A stretch of 64,000 nucleotides of DNA from Pseudomonas putida (GTDB lineage Bacteria; Pseudomonadota; Gammaproteobacteria; Pseudomonadales; Pseudomonadaceae). The notes below the pieces were generated by a model. It was not told where the DNA came from and made no database searches. It saw nothing but the letters and a program-made list of their open reading frames with translations. The stretch is taken from positions 124,001 to 188,000 of the forward strand of contig NZ_SMTE01000011.1 in NCBI RefSeq assembly GCF_004357765.1, in the 5' to 3' direction. Positions 11,898 to 21,185 of this stretch are shown one piece after another. The number at the start of each line of letters is the position of its first letter. The first letter of the stretch is position 1. The position numbers and the translations under genes are program-made.

Positions 11898-13889
11898 ATG
11901 CGCTATTTGCTGATCGTGCTGTTGGGCCTGCTGCCCGCACTGGCCGGGGCGGTCGACTTCGATGACGCCACCCGACACCTTCCATTGGGCCGGACGATGC
12001 AGGTCTTCGAAGACCAGGATGGCACCACCAGTATCGCCCAGGTCAGCTCCGCCGCCTTCGCCAGCCGCTTTCGCACCCATCATGAAAATGTGCTCAACGC
12101 CGGTTATTCGACCTCGGTGTTCTGGTTGAAGGTCGACCTGCGTTACGTGCCCAGGCCCGGAGCCGCGCCTCGACAGTGGTTGCTGGAGTTGGCCTATCCG
12201 CCGATGGACCACATCGAGCTCTATCTGCCGGATGCCCAGGGCGTCCATCGTCTGGTCCAGCGCACCGGCGACACGCTGCCCTACAGCAGTCGGAAGATCC
12301 AGCAGGACAATTACCTCTTCGAACTGCCGCTGCAACCGGGCCAGGCCACCACAGCCTATCTGCGCCTGCAAAGCGAGGGCTCGGTGCAGGCGCCGCTGGC
12401 GCTGTGGTCCGCCCAAGCCTACCTGGAAGCCCAGCCCACGCGCCTCTATGTACTGGGCATGATCTACGGCGTATTGCTGGTGATGCTGGTCTACAACCTG
12501 TTCATCTTCCTCAGCGTGCGCGACATCAGCTACCTCTATTACATCCTCTATATCGCCTCGTTCGGGCTCTACCAGGTGTCGGTCAACGGCGCCGGGGTCG
12601 CCTACTTCTGGCCCGACAGCCCCTGGTGGGCGAACACTGCGACGCCATTGTTCATCGGTGCTGCAGGGCTGTTCGGCTGTCAGTTCGCTCGCCATTTCCT
12701 GCGCCTGAGCACGATCAGCCCAGGTTTCGATCGGCTGTTGCAGCTATTGATGGTCGGCGGCGCCTTGGTGATGGTGCTGGCGGTGACCCTTCATTACGGC
12801 ATCGCCCTGCGCATGGCCACGCTGCTGGCGCTGCTGTTCACCGTCAGCATCTTCGCCGCCGGGATCTATGCCTGGTGGCGCGGCCTGCGGGTGGCGCGCT
12901 GGTTCATTATCGCCTGGTCGGCGTTTCTCCTTGGTGGCTTGGTCAACACCTTGATGGTGCTGGGCTATCTGCCCAATGTGTTCATCACCATGTATGCCAG
13001 CCAGCTCGGTTCGGCGCTGGAAGTGGCGCTGTTGTCGCTGGCCCTTGCCGACCGCATCAACAGTTTGCGCGAGCAGCAGGCCCAGGCTCTGCGCGACACG
13101 GGCCGGACCCTGGAGCAGTTGAACCAGCAACTGGCCAGGAGCAATCGCCTGAAGGACGAATTCCTCGCCACCGTGACCCATGAGCTGCGTACGCCGATGA
13201 ACGGCGTCATCGGCTCGCTGGAACTGATGCACACCTTGCCCATGGAGGGTGAGATGGTTCAGTACCACCGCACGGCGGCAGGCTCGGCCCAGGACATGAT
13301 GGCGATGGTCGACGACATCCTCACTCTCACTGAGCTGCAGGCCGGGCGCCTACGGGTTCAGGCCGTGCCGTTCGGCCTGCGGCGCATGCTTCAGGACCTG
13401 CGCTCCGGCCGCGCCGCCCAGGCCCTTGGCAAAGGGCTGTATCTGAGCCTGGACATTCCTGCCGATGTGCCCGACGAACTGCTGGGCGATGCGCAAAAAC
13501 TGGCGCGCTGCCTGGGCTGCCTGATGGACAACGGCCTCAAGTTCACGCACCAGGGAGGCGTGGTCGTGCAGGTCAGGGGCCGCCGACTGGGGCCTGAGCG
13601 GCTGGCCCTGAGCTTCGTCGTCAGCGATAGCGGGATTGGTTTCGACGACCTCGACCAGGCGATCCTTTACCAACGCTTCTTCCAGGTCGATGGCTCGATG
13701 ACCCGACGCTATGGCGGTCTTGGCATCGGCCTGTCGATCTGCCGTCAGATGGGCGAGTTGCTGGGAGCCCGTCTGTCCCATGAATCGACGCGAGGGCTGG
13801 GCAGCCGCTTCGAATTCAGCCTCGAGGTGAGCCTGGCCCAAGTGCAGACGCAGACTGGGAGGGCGGTGTCTGGGGTGACGCGGTTCTAG
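11898..13889 (+). CDS. LadS-like 7TMR-DISM sensor histidine kinase without receiver
   Basis: A 663-residue membrane sensor kinase. In order: signal peptide (about 1-18), periplasmic 7TMR-DISM extracellular domain (about 20-170), seven-helix 7TMR-DISM block (about 180-380), coiled coil (about 385-418), HisKA with the phospho-acceptor His428 in ATVTHELRTPMNG, and an HATPase domain with DNGLKF, DSGIGF and GGLGIGLSI. It occupies the ladS position beside thiD–thiE–hemL. P. aeruginosa LadS (near 795 residues) acts on the GacS/Rsm pathway and ends in a receiver domain. This protein stops just after the ATPase domain, so a receiver is absent. The frame is open upstream to 11772, but the ATG at 11898 starts the signal peptide. 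Confidence 0.85.
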   Translation: MRYLLIVLLGLLPALAGAVDFDDATRHLPLGRTMQVFEDQDGTTSIAQVSSAAFASRFRTHHENVLNAGYSTSVFWLKVDLRYVPRPGAAPRQWLLELAYPPMDHIELYLPDAQGVHRLVQRTGDTLPYSSRKIQQDNYLFELPLQPGQATTAYLRLQSEGSVQAPLALWSAQAYLEAQPTRLYVLGMIYGVLLVMLVYNLFIFLSVRDISYLYYILYIASFGLYQVSVNGAGVAYFWPDSPWWANTATPLFIGAAGLFGCQFARHFLRLSTISPGFDRLLQLLMVGGALVMVLAVTLHYGIALRMATLLALLFTVSIFAAGIYAWWRGLRVARWFIIAWSAFLLGGLVNTLMVLGYLPNVFITMYASQLGSALEVALLSLALADRINSLREQQAQALRDTGRTLEQLNQQLARSNRLKDEFLATVTHELRTPMNGVIGSLELMHTLPMEGEMVQYHRTAAGSAQDMMAMVDDILTLTELQAGRLRVQAVPFGLRRMLQDLRSGRAAQALGKGLYLSLDIPADVPDELLGDAQKLARCLGCLMDNGLKFTHQGGVVVQVRGRRLGPERLALSFVVSDSGIGFDDLDQAILYQRFFQVDGSMTRRYGGLGIGLSICRQMGELLGARLSHESTRGLGSRFEFSLEVSLAQVQTQTGRAVSGVTRF

Positions 13890-13984
13890 CGTCAACTACA
13901 CGTTTAGTCATTTTTGTCCCTTTGACTGAGAGGTGAGGGGTGCTTCACTGGGGGTTCATGCATGCCCGGATCCAGGAGCACCCG

Positions 13985-15637
13985 ATGAACCTGCACCAGT
14001 ACGCTGAGACCCACGAAGTCACCAACCAGCCGCCGCCGTTGGACGGTGCCAATCTCTACCGCCTCGACCTGCCGCTGCAGGAGTGGTCAAGCCGTTTCGG
14101 CGCCGGTTGGGCGGCTTCGCGAATCGATGCCTACGGCGCTTTGGCCGGAGGGCCGTTGATGGCAGCGGGCTTTCTGGCCAACGCGCACAAGCCCGAGTTC
14201 CACAGCCATGACCGATATGGTCATCGGATCGACCTGGTGGAGTTCCACCCGGCCTACCACGAACTGATGCGCACGGCGGTCGAACATGGCCTGCCTTCGC
14301 TGCCCTGGGCCGATCCCCGCCCAGGCGCACACGTCGCGCGCGCTTGCATGACCTACCTGCACAGCCAGGCCGAAGCCGGAAGCGGTTGCCCGCTGACCAT
14401 GACCTTTGCGGCGGTGCCGGCGTTGAAGTTGCAACCTGGACTGGCCGAATACTGGCTGCCCAAGGTGCTGAGCCGCGAATACGACCCGCGCAACGTCGGC
14501 GATCGGCACAAGGCTGGGGTCACCTTGGGCATGGCCATGACCGAGAAGCAGGGTGGCACCGACGTGCGCGCCAACACCACGCGCGCCTATCCGGTCGGCA
14601 CCCCAGGGCCCGGCGAAGCCTACGAGCTGGTCGGCCACAAATGGTTCTGCTCGGCGCCGATGTGCGATGCCTTCCTGACCCTGGCCCAGACCGAGAAGGG
14701 CCTGTCCTGCTTCCTGCTGCCGCGCCATCGCCCCGATGACAGCCGCAACCAGTTCTACATCCAGCGCCTGAAGAACAAGCTCGGCAATTGCTCCAACGCC
14801 TCCAGCGAGATCGAGCTGCGCGGGGCCTTGGCCTGGATGGTCGGCGAGGAAGGGCGGGGTGTGCCGACCATCATCGAGATGGTGGCGATGACCCGCTTCG
14901 ATTGCATGGTCGGCTCCAGCGCCTTGATGCGCCAGGCCCTGACCCAGGCCGCCCACCATTGCGCGCACCGCAAGGTCGGCGGGCGATTGCTCAACGAGCA
15001 ACCGCTGATGCAGAACGTGCTGGCCGACCTGGCCCTGGAAAGCGAGGCGGCGTTGGCCCTGAGCCTGCGCATGGGTCAGGCCCTGGAGCAGTTGGACGAC
15101 CCCAGCCAGGCGCATTTCGCCCGCCTGGTCACCGCCGTGGGCAAGTACTGGATCTGCAAGCGCGCCCCAGGGATGATCAACGAGGCCGCCGAGTGCCTCG
15201 GCGGGGCGGGGTACGTCGAGGACAGCATTTTGCCCCGGCTGTATCGGGAAGCGCCGGTCAACTCCACCTGGGAAGGCTCGGGCAACGTGCAGTGCCTGGA
15301 TGTGCTGCGGGCGCTGGCCAAAGAGCCGGGTGTGCTGGAGGCACTGTTCGCCGAACTGGGCGATGGTCATGGCGACCCGCGCTTGGCGACGCACATCGGC
15401 AACCTCAAGGGGGCGTTCGCCGACACCAGCGATATCCAGTACCGCGCCCGGCAACTTACAGAGGACATCGCCCTGGCGCTGCAGGCCAAATTGCTGCTCG
15501 AAGCGGGCAACACAGCGGTCAGCGACGCCTTCATCGGCAGTCGTCTTGGGGGAGGGGGGCGTGCCTATGGCGCACTGCCCCGCGGCGTGGATGTCGAGGC
15601 GCTGGTGGCGCGGGCCACGCCACTGTGGCCGAGCTGA
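13985..15637 (+). CDS. AidB-type acyl-CoA dehydrogenase
   Basis: A flavoprotein of 550 residues starting MNLHQYAETHEVTNQPPPL, an opening characteristic of AidB/isovaleryl-CoA dehydrogenase-like proteins rather than classical short-chain acyl-CoA dehydrogenases. FAD-binding motifs GMAMTEKQGGTDV and WFCSAPMCDAF are present, with ECLGGAGYVED and STWEGSGNVQCLD in the C-terminal half. E. coli AidB belongs to the alkylation-damage (Ada) response. No Ada-type gene is visible here, so an ordinary catabolic or protective role is equally possible. The next gene, amn, starts about 70 bp later on the same strand. Confidence 0.9.
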   Translation: MNLHQYAETHEVTNQPPPLDGANLYRLDLPLQEWSSRFGAGWAASRIDAYGALAGGPLMAAGFLANAHKPEFHSHDRYGHRIDLVEFHPAYHELMRTAVEHGLPSLPWADPRPGAHVARACMTYLHSQAEAGSGCPLTMTFAAVPALKLQPGLAEYWLPKVLSREYDPRNVGDRHKAGVTLGMAMTEKQGGTDVRANTTRAYPVGTPGPGEAYELVGHKWFCSAPMCDAFLTLAQTEKGLSCFLLPRHRPDDSRNQFYIQRLKNKLGNCSNASSEIELRGALAWMVGEEGRGVPTIIEMVAMTRFDCMVGSSALMRQALTQAAHHCAHRKVGGRLLNEQPLMQNVLADLALESEAALALSLRMGQALEQLDDPSQAHFARLVTAVGKYWICKRAPGMINEAAECLGGAGYVEDSILPRLYREAPVNSTWEGSGNVQCLDVLRALAKEPGVLEALFAELGDGHGDPRLATHIGNLKGAFADTSDIQYRARQLTEDIALALQAKLLLEAGNTAVSDAFIGSRLGGGGRAYGALPRGVDVEALVARATPLWPS

Positions 15638-15709
15638 TCACGATGGGGGTGTAATTGCCACGCAAGGCAGGCAAGATGTTTCCATGCATGCCCAGACAGG
15701 AAGCCCAGT

Positions 15710-17173
15710 GTGAGCCAAGCGTTTATCGTCGTTGATACCCCAGAACAGGCCGTCGATCGTCTGGCGGCCCTGCATGAACAGGCCACCGGAGCCCTCAGCC
15801 AAGCCCTCAAGCGTTATCTGAAGGACCGTACCGAACCGGACGCCGATGCGCGTGCGCTGTTCCGCTACCCGGCGCTGCGCCTGACCTACTTCAGCCACGG
15901 TGAGGTGGCTGCCACCACCCGGGCCTATGCCAAGGTGCAGGTCGCCGGGACTTACAGCGTGACCGTCACTCAGCCGGCGGCGTTCCGGGGCTATCTGCTG
16001 GAGCAGCTGCGGCCGCTGATGCACGACTACACCGTCACCGTCGAAGTCGGCGTCAGCGAACAGAACATTCCATACCCCTACGTCGTCGACCAGGGTGACG
16101 AACTGGCCGGCAGCGGCATCACCGCCGCCCAGCTGGCGAGGGTGTTCCCCAGCACCGACCTGTCGGCGGCCACCGACAACATCGCCGACGGCCTGTACGA
16201 CTGGGAAAAGGCCGAGAGCCTGCCCCTGGCGCTGTTCGATGCCGCTCGCGTGGACTTCTCGCTGCGTCGCCTGGTGCATTACACCGGCAGCGACTGGCGG
16301 CACATGCAGCCGTGGATCCTGCTGACCAACTATCACCGTTATGTCGACCAGTTCATCGCCCATGGCCTGGAGCAGCTGCGTGACGACCCGCGTTTCGTGC
16401 GCATGGTGCTACCGGGCAACGTGATCATCGAAAAAGCCATGGACAATGGCGAAGCCCAGGCCTTGGTGGCCAGCGTGGTATGGCACCGTTACCAGATGCC
16501 GGCGTATCACCTGATCGCCGCCGACGGCGACGGCATCACCCTGGTCAACATCGGCGTCGGCCCGTCCAACGCCAAGAACATCACCGACCACCTGGCGGTA
16601 CTGCGTCCGCACTGCTGGTTGATGATCGGCCACTGCGGCGGCCTGCGTCAGTCGCAGACCATCGGCGACTACGTGCTGGCCCATGCCTACATGCGCCGCG
16701 ACGGTATTCTTGACCGTGTGGTGCCGCCGAACATTCCGATCCCGGCCCTGGCCGAGGTGCAGCTGGCATTGCAGGAAGCGGCCGCGCAAGTGACCGGCGA
16801 ACGAGGCGAGCAGTTGAAGAAACGCCTGCGCACCGGCACCGTGCTGACCTACGACGACCGCAACTGGGAGCTGCGCTGGGCCCAGGAGCGGCCATTGATC
16901 AACCTCTCGCGTGCCGTGGCCGTGGACATGGAAAGCGGCACCATCGCCGCCCAGGGCTACCGTCTACGGGTGCCTTACGGCACTTTGCTGTGCGTTTCCG
17001 ACAAGCCGCTGCACAGCGAAATCAAGCTGCCCGGTTCAGCCAATGCGTTCTATAACCGTGCGGTCAGCCAGCACCTGAAGATCGGCATCGCGGCCCTCGA
17101 CCTGCTGCGTACCGAGCTCAATTCGTTGCACTCGCGTAAACTGCGCAGCTTCGATGAACCGCCGTTCCGCTGA
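15710..17173 (+). CDS. amn: AMP nucleosidase
   Basis: Hydrolyses AMP to adenine and ribose 5-phosphate and so helps control adenylate pools. The 487 residues fit the E. coli enzyme (about 484). An N-terminal AMP-nucleosidase domain (about 10-170) precedes a nucleoside-phosphorylase-fold domain with MIGHCGGLRQSQTIGDYVLA and the AVDMESGTIAAQGYR segment that closes the active site. The start is GTG with AGGAAG a few bases upstream. It ends 6 bp before rluE on the same strand. Confidence 0.95.
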   Translation: MSQAFIVVDTPEQAVDRLAALHEQATGALSQALKRYLKDRTEPDADARALFRYPALRLTYFSHGEVAATTRAYAKVQVAGTYSVTVTQPAAFRGYLLEQLRPLMHDYTVTVEVGVSEQNIPYPYVVDQGDELAGSGITAAQLARVFPSTDLSAATDNIADGLYDWEKAESLPLALFDAARVDFSLRRLVHYTGSDWRHMQPWILLTNYHRYVDQFIAHGLEQLRDDPRFVRMVLPGNVIIEKAMDNGEAQALVASVVWHRYQMPAYHLIAADGDGITLVNIGVGPSNAKNITDHLAVLRPHCWLMIGHCGGLRQSQTIGDYVLAHAYMRRDGILDRVVPPNIPIPALAEVQLALQEAAAQVTGERGEQLKKRLRTGTVLTYDDRNWELRWAQERPLINLSRAVAVDMESGTIAAQGYRLRVPYGTLLCVSDKPLHSEIKLPGSANAFYNRAVSQHLKIGIAALDLLRTELNSLHSRKLRSFDEPPFR

Positions 17174-17179
17174 GGATCC

Positions 17180-17809
17180 ATGTCCCTGCCTCCCCGTAAC
17201 AAGCCGCGCCGTCTTCAGGCGCGGCCTTCTGGCCCGCGCCGCCAGGCCAAGGCGCCGCCGGCCGAACCACGCCTGATCCTGTTCAACAAGCCGTTCGATG
17301 TGCTCACCCAGTTCAGCGACGGTGAAGGGCGCGCCACGCTCAAGGACTACATCGACATCCCAGGCGTGTACCCGGCGGGACGTCTGGACCGTGACAGCGA
17401 AGGTCTGCTGCTGTTGACCAATGATGGCACCCTGCAGGCGCGCATCGCCGACCCCAAGCACAAGCTGGCCAAGACCTACTGGGTTCAGGTCGAAGGTCAA
17501 GCGAGCGACGAGCAATTGCAGCGCCTGCGCGACGGCGTTGAGCTCAACGACGGCCCCACCTTGCCGGCCGAGGCGCGACGCCTGGACGAACCGCAGCTAT
17601 GGCCGCGCAATCCGCCGGTGCGGTTTCGCAAGAGCGTGCCGACCAGCTGGCTGGAGCTGGTGATTCGTGAAGGGCGCAACCGCCAGGTGCGGCGCATGAC
17701 GGCGGCGGTCGGGTTGCCGACGCTGCGGCTGGTGCGTGTGCGGATTGGCAAGTGGGCGTTGGAGGGGTTGGAGCAGGGCTGCTGGCGTGAGGTCGAGGCT
17801 CGGCTGTAG
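17180..17809 (+). CDS. rluE: 23S rRNA pseudouridine synthase RluE family
   Basis: A 209-residue RsuA/RluE-type pseudouridine synthase without an S4 domain. RluE modifies U2457 of E. coli 23S rRNA. The catalytic aspartate lies in the motif [17 protein letters not shown] (about residues 71-87), followed by the family blocks [10 protein letters not shown] and [18 protein letters not shown]. The basic N-terminal ~30 residues are an unstructured RNA-binding extension. It follows amn by 6 bp. Confidence 0.92.
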   Translation: MSLPPRNKPRRLQARPSGPRRQAKAPPAEPRLILFNKPFDVLTQFSDGEGRATLKDYIDIPGVYPAGRLDRDSEGLLLLTNDGTLQARIADPKHKLAKTYWVQVEGQASDEQLQRLRDGVELNDGPTLPAEARRLDEPQLWPRNPPVRFRKSVPTSWLELVIREGRNRQVRRMTAAVGLPTLRLVRVRIGKWALEGLEQGCWREVEARL

Positions 17810-17824
17810 GTCGGTGGTCATTCG

Positions 17825-18028
17825 CTAGACCCCTTCGAGAAACGCCACCACCACGCTCTTGATGATGAAGGCCAGCACCCCCAGTCCCAGCACGAAGAAC
17901 AGAATCAACGTGCCGAAGCGCCCGGCTTTGGACTTCTTCGCCAGGTCCCAGACAATGAAGCCCATGAAACCGATGAGGATCGTCACCAGGACGATCATCA
18001 TCCACTCTTCGAATACGGCGGGATCCAT
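17825..18028 (-). CDS. DUF2788 small membrane protein
   Basis: A 67-residue protein starting MDPAVFEEWMMIVLVTILIG. Two hydrophobic helices (about 10-28 and 40-60) are separated by a short basic loop (AKKSKAGR). Length and pattern match the DUF2788 family of Gammaproteobacteria. Function unknown. It lies 18 bp downstream of the Lrp-family gene on the same strand and may be co-transcribed with it. Confidence 0.8.
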   Translation of the reverse strand: MDPAVFEEWMMIVLVTILIGFMGFIVWDLAKKSKAGRFGTLILFFVLGLGVLAFIIKSVVVAFLEGV

Positions 18029-18046
18029 CGATGTTCTCCTGGGCGA

Positions 18047-18523
18047 TCAACGCAGGTGGGTCAGGGGGAGTTCGGTGCTGGCCAATACCTGGTTGAGCAC
18101 GAAGCTCGAACGCACGCTGGTCACGCCTTCGATGCGGGTCAGGCTGCCGAGCAGCAGTTTCTGGTAGTGGTCCATGTCCGGCACCACCACTTTCAGCTGA
18201 TAGTCGGCATCCATCCCGGTCACCAGGCTGCATTCGAGGACCTGCGGCAGGTTGCGGATGGCCGCCTCGAAGGTTTCGAAGCGCTCTGGAGTGTGGCGGT
18301 CCATACCGATCAACACATAGGCCGTCAGGCTCAGGCCGAGCTTCTTGCGGTCGAGCAGGGCGACCTGGCGCGAGATGTAGCCGTCGTCTTCCAGTTGCTT
18401 GACCCGACGAGAGCAGGGTGACGGCGACAGCCCGATGCGCTCGGCCAGCTCCTGGTTGGAGATGCGGGCGTCGCGCTGCAGTTCGGCGAGAATGCTCAGG
18501 TCGTAGCGGTCAAGTTTGCTCAT
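18047..18523 (-). CDS. Lrp/AsnC family transcriptional regulator
   Basis: A 158-residue DNA-binding protein. An N-terminal helix-turn-helix (about 4-60: LSILAELQRDARISNQELAE then GLSPSPCSRRVKQLE) is followed by a RAM/AsnC ligand-binding domain (about 65-150). The DALVTG-like effector loop reads LVTGMDADYQLKVVV. Overall it resembles Lrp itself more than AsnC. The amino acid sensed cannot be told from the sequence. It reads away from the candidate sRNA region. Confidence 0.92.
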   Translation of the reverse strand: MSKLDRYDLSILAELQRDARISNQELAERIGLSPSPCSRRVKQLEDDGYISRQVALLDRKKLGLSLTAYVLIGMDRHTPERFETFEAAIRNLPQVLECSLVTGMDADYQLKVVVPDMDHYQKLLLGSLTRIEGVTSVRSSFVLNQVLASTELPLTHLR

Positions 18524-18599
18524 GGAAAAGGCCTTTTCTGTTCGGATTGCGTCGAATTATCAATCCAGGGTGAAAAATTGCGCAAGTGCTATTTATCCG

Positions 18600-18840
18600 T
18601 GCAATCTTCGCAATCCGCTGCTGGAGCTCATCCCGTATCTTTTTACCTACAGAATCACTGCCCGGACAACAGTCCAAGGCGACGCGCCCCAAGCGGGCGG
18701 TCGCGGCCAGCCATCCAACAGGATCCGCCTGGCCCCCGGGCTACGCACCGTCCAGAAGACGGCGCGAGGTGAGCCGACGCCACAAGTGTCGAGCACGGAC
18801 GACAATTCCCAAAGGGAGGCCCAACGGCCTCCCTTTTTTA
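18600..18840 (+). ncRNA. Candidate intergenic small RNA
   Basis: The 395-bp gap between the Lrp-family gene (leftward) and the DUF6515-like gene (rightward) holds no convincing protein, yet a strong intrinsic terminator on the + strand closes at 18840, before the next start codon. A transcript must therefore end here without coding capacity. The GC-rich segment 18680-18790 can form further hairpins (for example GCGCCCCAAGCGGGCG). The 5' end is a guess; I found no convincing -35/-10 pair. Confidence 0.35.
18811..18840 (+). terminator. Strong rho-independent terminator
   Basis: An 11-bp perfect stem, AAAGGGAGGCC paired with GGCCTCCCTTT around a CAAC loop, is followed by a T-run (18834-18839). 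On the opposite strand the stem is not followed by Ts, so it works rightward. No coding region ends upstream on this strand. Confidence 0.85.
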
Positions 18841-18918
18841 ATGCCGCGAATTTCATCTGGGCCACGCCTGGGGGCAGGGTAAACTGGCGTCATGCCGTTG
18901 ATTACCGAGAGGAACACC

Positions 18919-19743
18919 ATGAAGTCGCGCATCTGGCAGTTGGCAGGTGTTGGTTTGCTTGGCCTGGCGGTCAGCCTGGGAGCCCAGGCCGAAGGCCCGG
19001 GGGAGGGGCATGCCGGCGCAGGCCCGCAAGGCGCTTACGACAACGGCGGCGGGCGGGCACTGAATTCGCGCGACGAAGTCCGTCAGACCCAGCCTGCGCG
19101 GCAAGGGTATTACCAGGATATCCCGCACCGTCGCGGTGACGGCCATTGGCAAGGCGGGCAGCGCCCCGGCGGCGACTGGCAGGGCCGTCCCGATGGCCAT
19201 GGCAATGGCTGGGGACCTGGACCGCAGTACCGACCAGGGCAACAGGTCGACCGATTCCCGGACCGCTACTGGAAGGTGCCGTATCGCGGCGAGGATTATT
19301 TCTATTCCGGTGGCTACTGGTACCGCCCCCATGGCGGCGGCTACCGGGTGGTGACGCCGCCCTACGGCGTGCGAGTGGGCTACCTGCCGCCCTACGCGCG
19401 TGAGGTCTGGCTGGGCGGTGCGTTGTTCTTCCTGGTGGCCGACACGTACTACCAGTACCTGGCCGACAGCCAGGAGTACGTCGTGGTCAGCCCGCCGGCG
19501 CAAGTGCCCGCACCGGTGGTGGCGGCACCGGCGGCCAGCGGCTACGACGTGGTGGCCTATCCCATGTACGGCCAGGGCCAGGAGCAACAGGACCAGGACC
19601 GCTACCAGTGCCACCGCTGGGCGGTCAGCCAGTCCGGGTTCGACCCGGCCACGGCGACCTATGCGCCTCCGGCCAATGTCGCCGACAATTACCGACGAGC
19701 CCTGGGAGCCTGTTTCGGCGGGCGGGGGTATAGCGTCAACTGA
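18919..19743 (+). CDS. Exported DUF6515-like protein
   Basis: A 274-residue secreted protein with a signal peptide (MKSRIWQLAGVGLLGLAVSL ending GAQA). A low-complexity Gly/Gln/Arg-rich stretch follows (about 25-110), then a tyrosine-rich domain (FPDRYWKVPYRGEDYFYSGG and GGYWYRPHGGGYRVVTPP) resembling DUF6515 proteins, which occur near the cell surface in pseudomonads. A hydrophobic segment near 165-180 may be a membrane or packing helix. The C-terminal part has two cysteines (YQCHRWAV, GACFGGRG) that could pair. ATG at 18919 has GAGAGGAA upstream. Function unknown. Confidence 0.8.
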   Translation: MKSRIWQLAGVGLLGLAVSLGAQAEGPGEGHAGAGPQGAYDNGGGRALNSRDEVRQTQPARQGYYQDIPHRRGDGHWQGGQRPGGDWQGRPDGHGNGWGPGPQYRPGQQVDRFPDRYWKVPYRGEDYFYSGGYWYRPHGGGYRVVTPPYGVRVGYLPPYAREVWLGGALFFLVADTYYQYLADSQEYVVVSPPAQVPAPVVAAPAASGYDVVAYPMYGQGQEQQDQDRYQCHRWAVSQSGFDPATATYAPPANVADNYRRALGACFGGRGYSVN

Positions 19744-19755
19744 GGCCGGGCACGC

Positions 19756-20625
19756 TCACACCGGATCGGCATGCACCATCACATCCGCTCGCGGATAACG
19801 CTGGCGGATCACCTCCGAGGCGCGCACGCACAAGGTATGCGCTTCATGCAGCGGCAACTGCCCAGGCAACTCCAGATGCAACTGGACGAACCACTGGTTG
19901 CCCGACACCCGTGTGCGCAGGTCATGCACGCCCTTCACCCCAGGAATGTCCAACACCAGCCCGACCATCTCCTCGCCGATGTCCCCTGGCAGTTCCTTGT
20001 CCATCAGGATAGACGTGCTCTCCTGGGCGATCTGCAGCGCGCTCCAGAGGATGTACAGGGCGATGCCCAGACCGAACAGCGCGTCCAGCTGTGGCCAGCC
20101 GAAACGCGCCAGCAGCAGGGCGAGCAGGATGCTGCCGTTGAGCAGCAGGTCGGAGCGATAGTGCAGCGAATCGGCGCGCACGGCGGTCGAGCCGGTGAGG
20201 CGGATGACCTTGCGCTGCAAGGCCAGCAGGGCGATGGTCAGCACCAGTGACAGCAGCATCACGCCGATGCCGATGGCCGTGTCGCCCAAGGGTTTGGGCG
20301 CTTGCAGGCGGTCGATCGCCTGCAGGCCGATGAGTACCGCGCTGACCCCGATGAACAGCGCCTGGGCCATGCCAGCCAGAGCCTCGGCTTTGCCGTGGCC
20401 GAAGCGGTGGTCATCATCGGCCGGGCGCAGGGCGTAGTGCACGGCCAGCAGGTTGAGGAACGACGCCACCGCATCCAGGGCCGAGTCGGTCAGCCCAGCG
20501 AGCAGGCTGACCGAGCCGCTCAACCACCACGCCAGCGCCTTGCCGACCACCAGAATGACGGCCACCGACAGTGAAGCGCGGGTGGCCAGGCGCAGCAGGC
20601 GCTGATGTTCGCTCGAGGTGATCAT
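19756..20625 (-). CDS. fieF: Cation diffusion facilitator (FieF/YiiP type)
   Basis: A proton-coupled exporter of Zn2+/Fe2+ and related divalent metals in the inner membrane. The 289 residues contain six membrane helices (about 12-200) and a cytoplasmic metal-sensing domain (about 210-289). The transport-site residues appear as DSALDAVASF in helix 2 and HYRSDLLLN in helix 5. RFGHGKAEALAGMAQ is the family signature. It ends 12 bp from the convergent DUF6515-like gene. Confidence 0.92.
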   Translation of the reverse strand: MITSSEHQRLLRLATRASLSVAVILVVGKALAWWLSGSVSLLAGLTDSALDAVASFLNLLAVHYALRPADDDHRFGHGKAEALAGMAQALFIGVSAVLIGLQAIDRLQAPKPLGDTAIGIGVMLLSLVLTIALLALQRKVIRLTGSTAVRADSLHYRSDLLLNGSILLALLLARFGWPQLDALFGLGIALYILWSALQIAQESTSILMDKELPGDIGEEMVGLVLDIPGVKGVHDLRTRVSGNQWFVQLHLELPGQLPLHEAHTLCVRASEVIRQRYPRADVMVHADPV

Positions 20626-20648
20626 GCGTGGGCTGGCGTCCTCGTGGT

Positions 20649-21068
20649 TCAGGCGGCTGGGACCAGGCCGTAGGCAGCCAGTTGCTCGACGCTGCCGCGG
20701 TGCTGGATCAGGCGCGGGTCGTTGAGCGGTAGGCGCTGGCCCAGTTCGCTTTCCAGAATGGCCTGCAGCTTGACGTTGTCAACCTTGCCGTCCGCGTTCA
20801 CCGCATCGCGCAGCTTGACCGGATCGACCTGGGCGGTGCGCCCGCCTGGGTAGTAGATGGCGCCGGTGGCGAAGTCGATGCCGAAAGCGATCAGGCCGGG
20901 GATCACGTAGAACAGGATGCCGATGGCGTCCATTGCAGCGACCACGGGGTCGATCTTGCCGCCGATCTGGCCGCGGCGGTCGGGATAGAAAATCGTGCCG
21001 CAGGCCGTCAGCTGGGTCAGCAGGGTGACGATGAGGGCGCCACCGATGACGCGGGATGGGATGCGCAT
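20649..21068 (-). CDS. Small predicted lipoprotein
   Basis: A 139-residue protein with a signal peptide and lipobox (LTAC followed by Gly, cysteine near residue 23), so it should be diacylated and then acylated by Lnt. After the lipobox come FYPDRRGQIGGKIDPV, a hydrophobic segment (AIGILFYVIPGLIAFGIDFA) and a charged tail. Proteins like this are common in pseudomonads and sometimes carry misleading enzyme names. I infer no enzymatic role. It lies 23 bp upstream of fieF on the same strand. Confidence 0.8.
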   Translation of the reverse strand: MRIPSRVIGGALIVTLLTQLTACGTIFYPDRRGQIGGKIDPVVAAMDAIGILFYVIPGLIAFGIDFATGAIYYPGGRTAQVDPVKLRDAVNADGKVDNVKLQAILESELGQRLPLNDPRLIQHRGSVEQLAAYGLVPAA

Positions 21069-21185
21069 GTAGATCTCCGAAATAGATGTTCAGCAGGGCA
21101 AGCGAAGCGCCAGCACCTGAAGCTAAGACCATGATAGGGCAGGCTCGGTTCGCCGTTATACTCGCCGCACTGTTCGAGGACCACC

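Noticed and set aside
18516-19139. 207-codon + strand frame spanning the Lrp–DUF6515 gap
   Set aside because: It runs through the strong terminator and the start of the real gene in another frame; composition is not protein-like.
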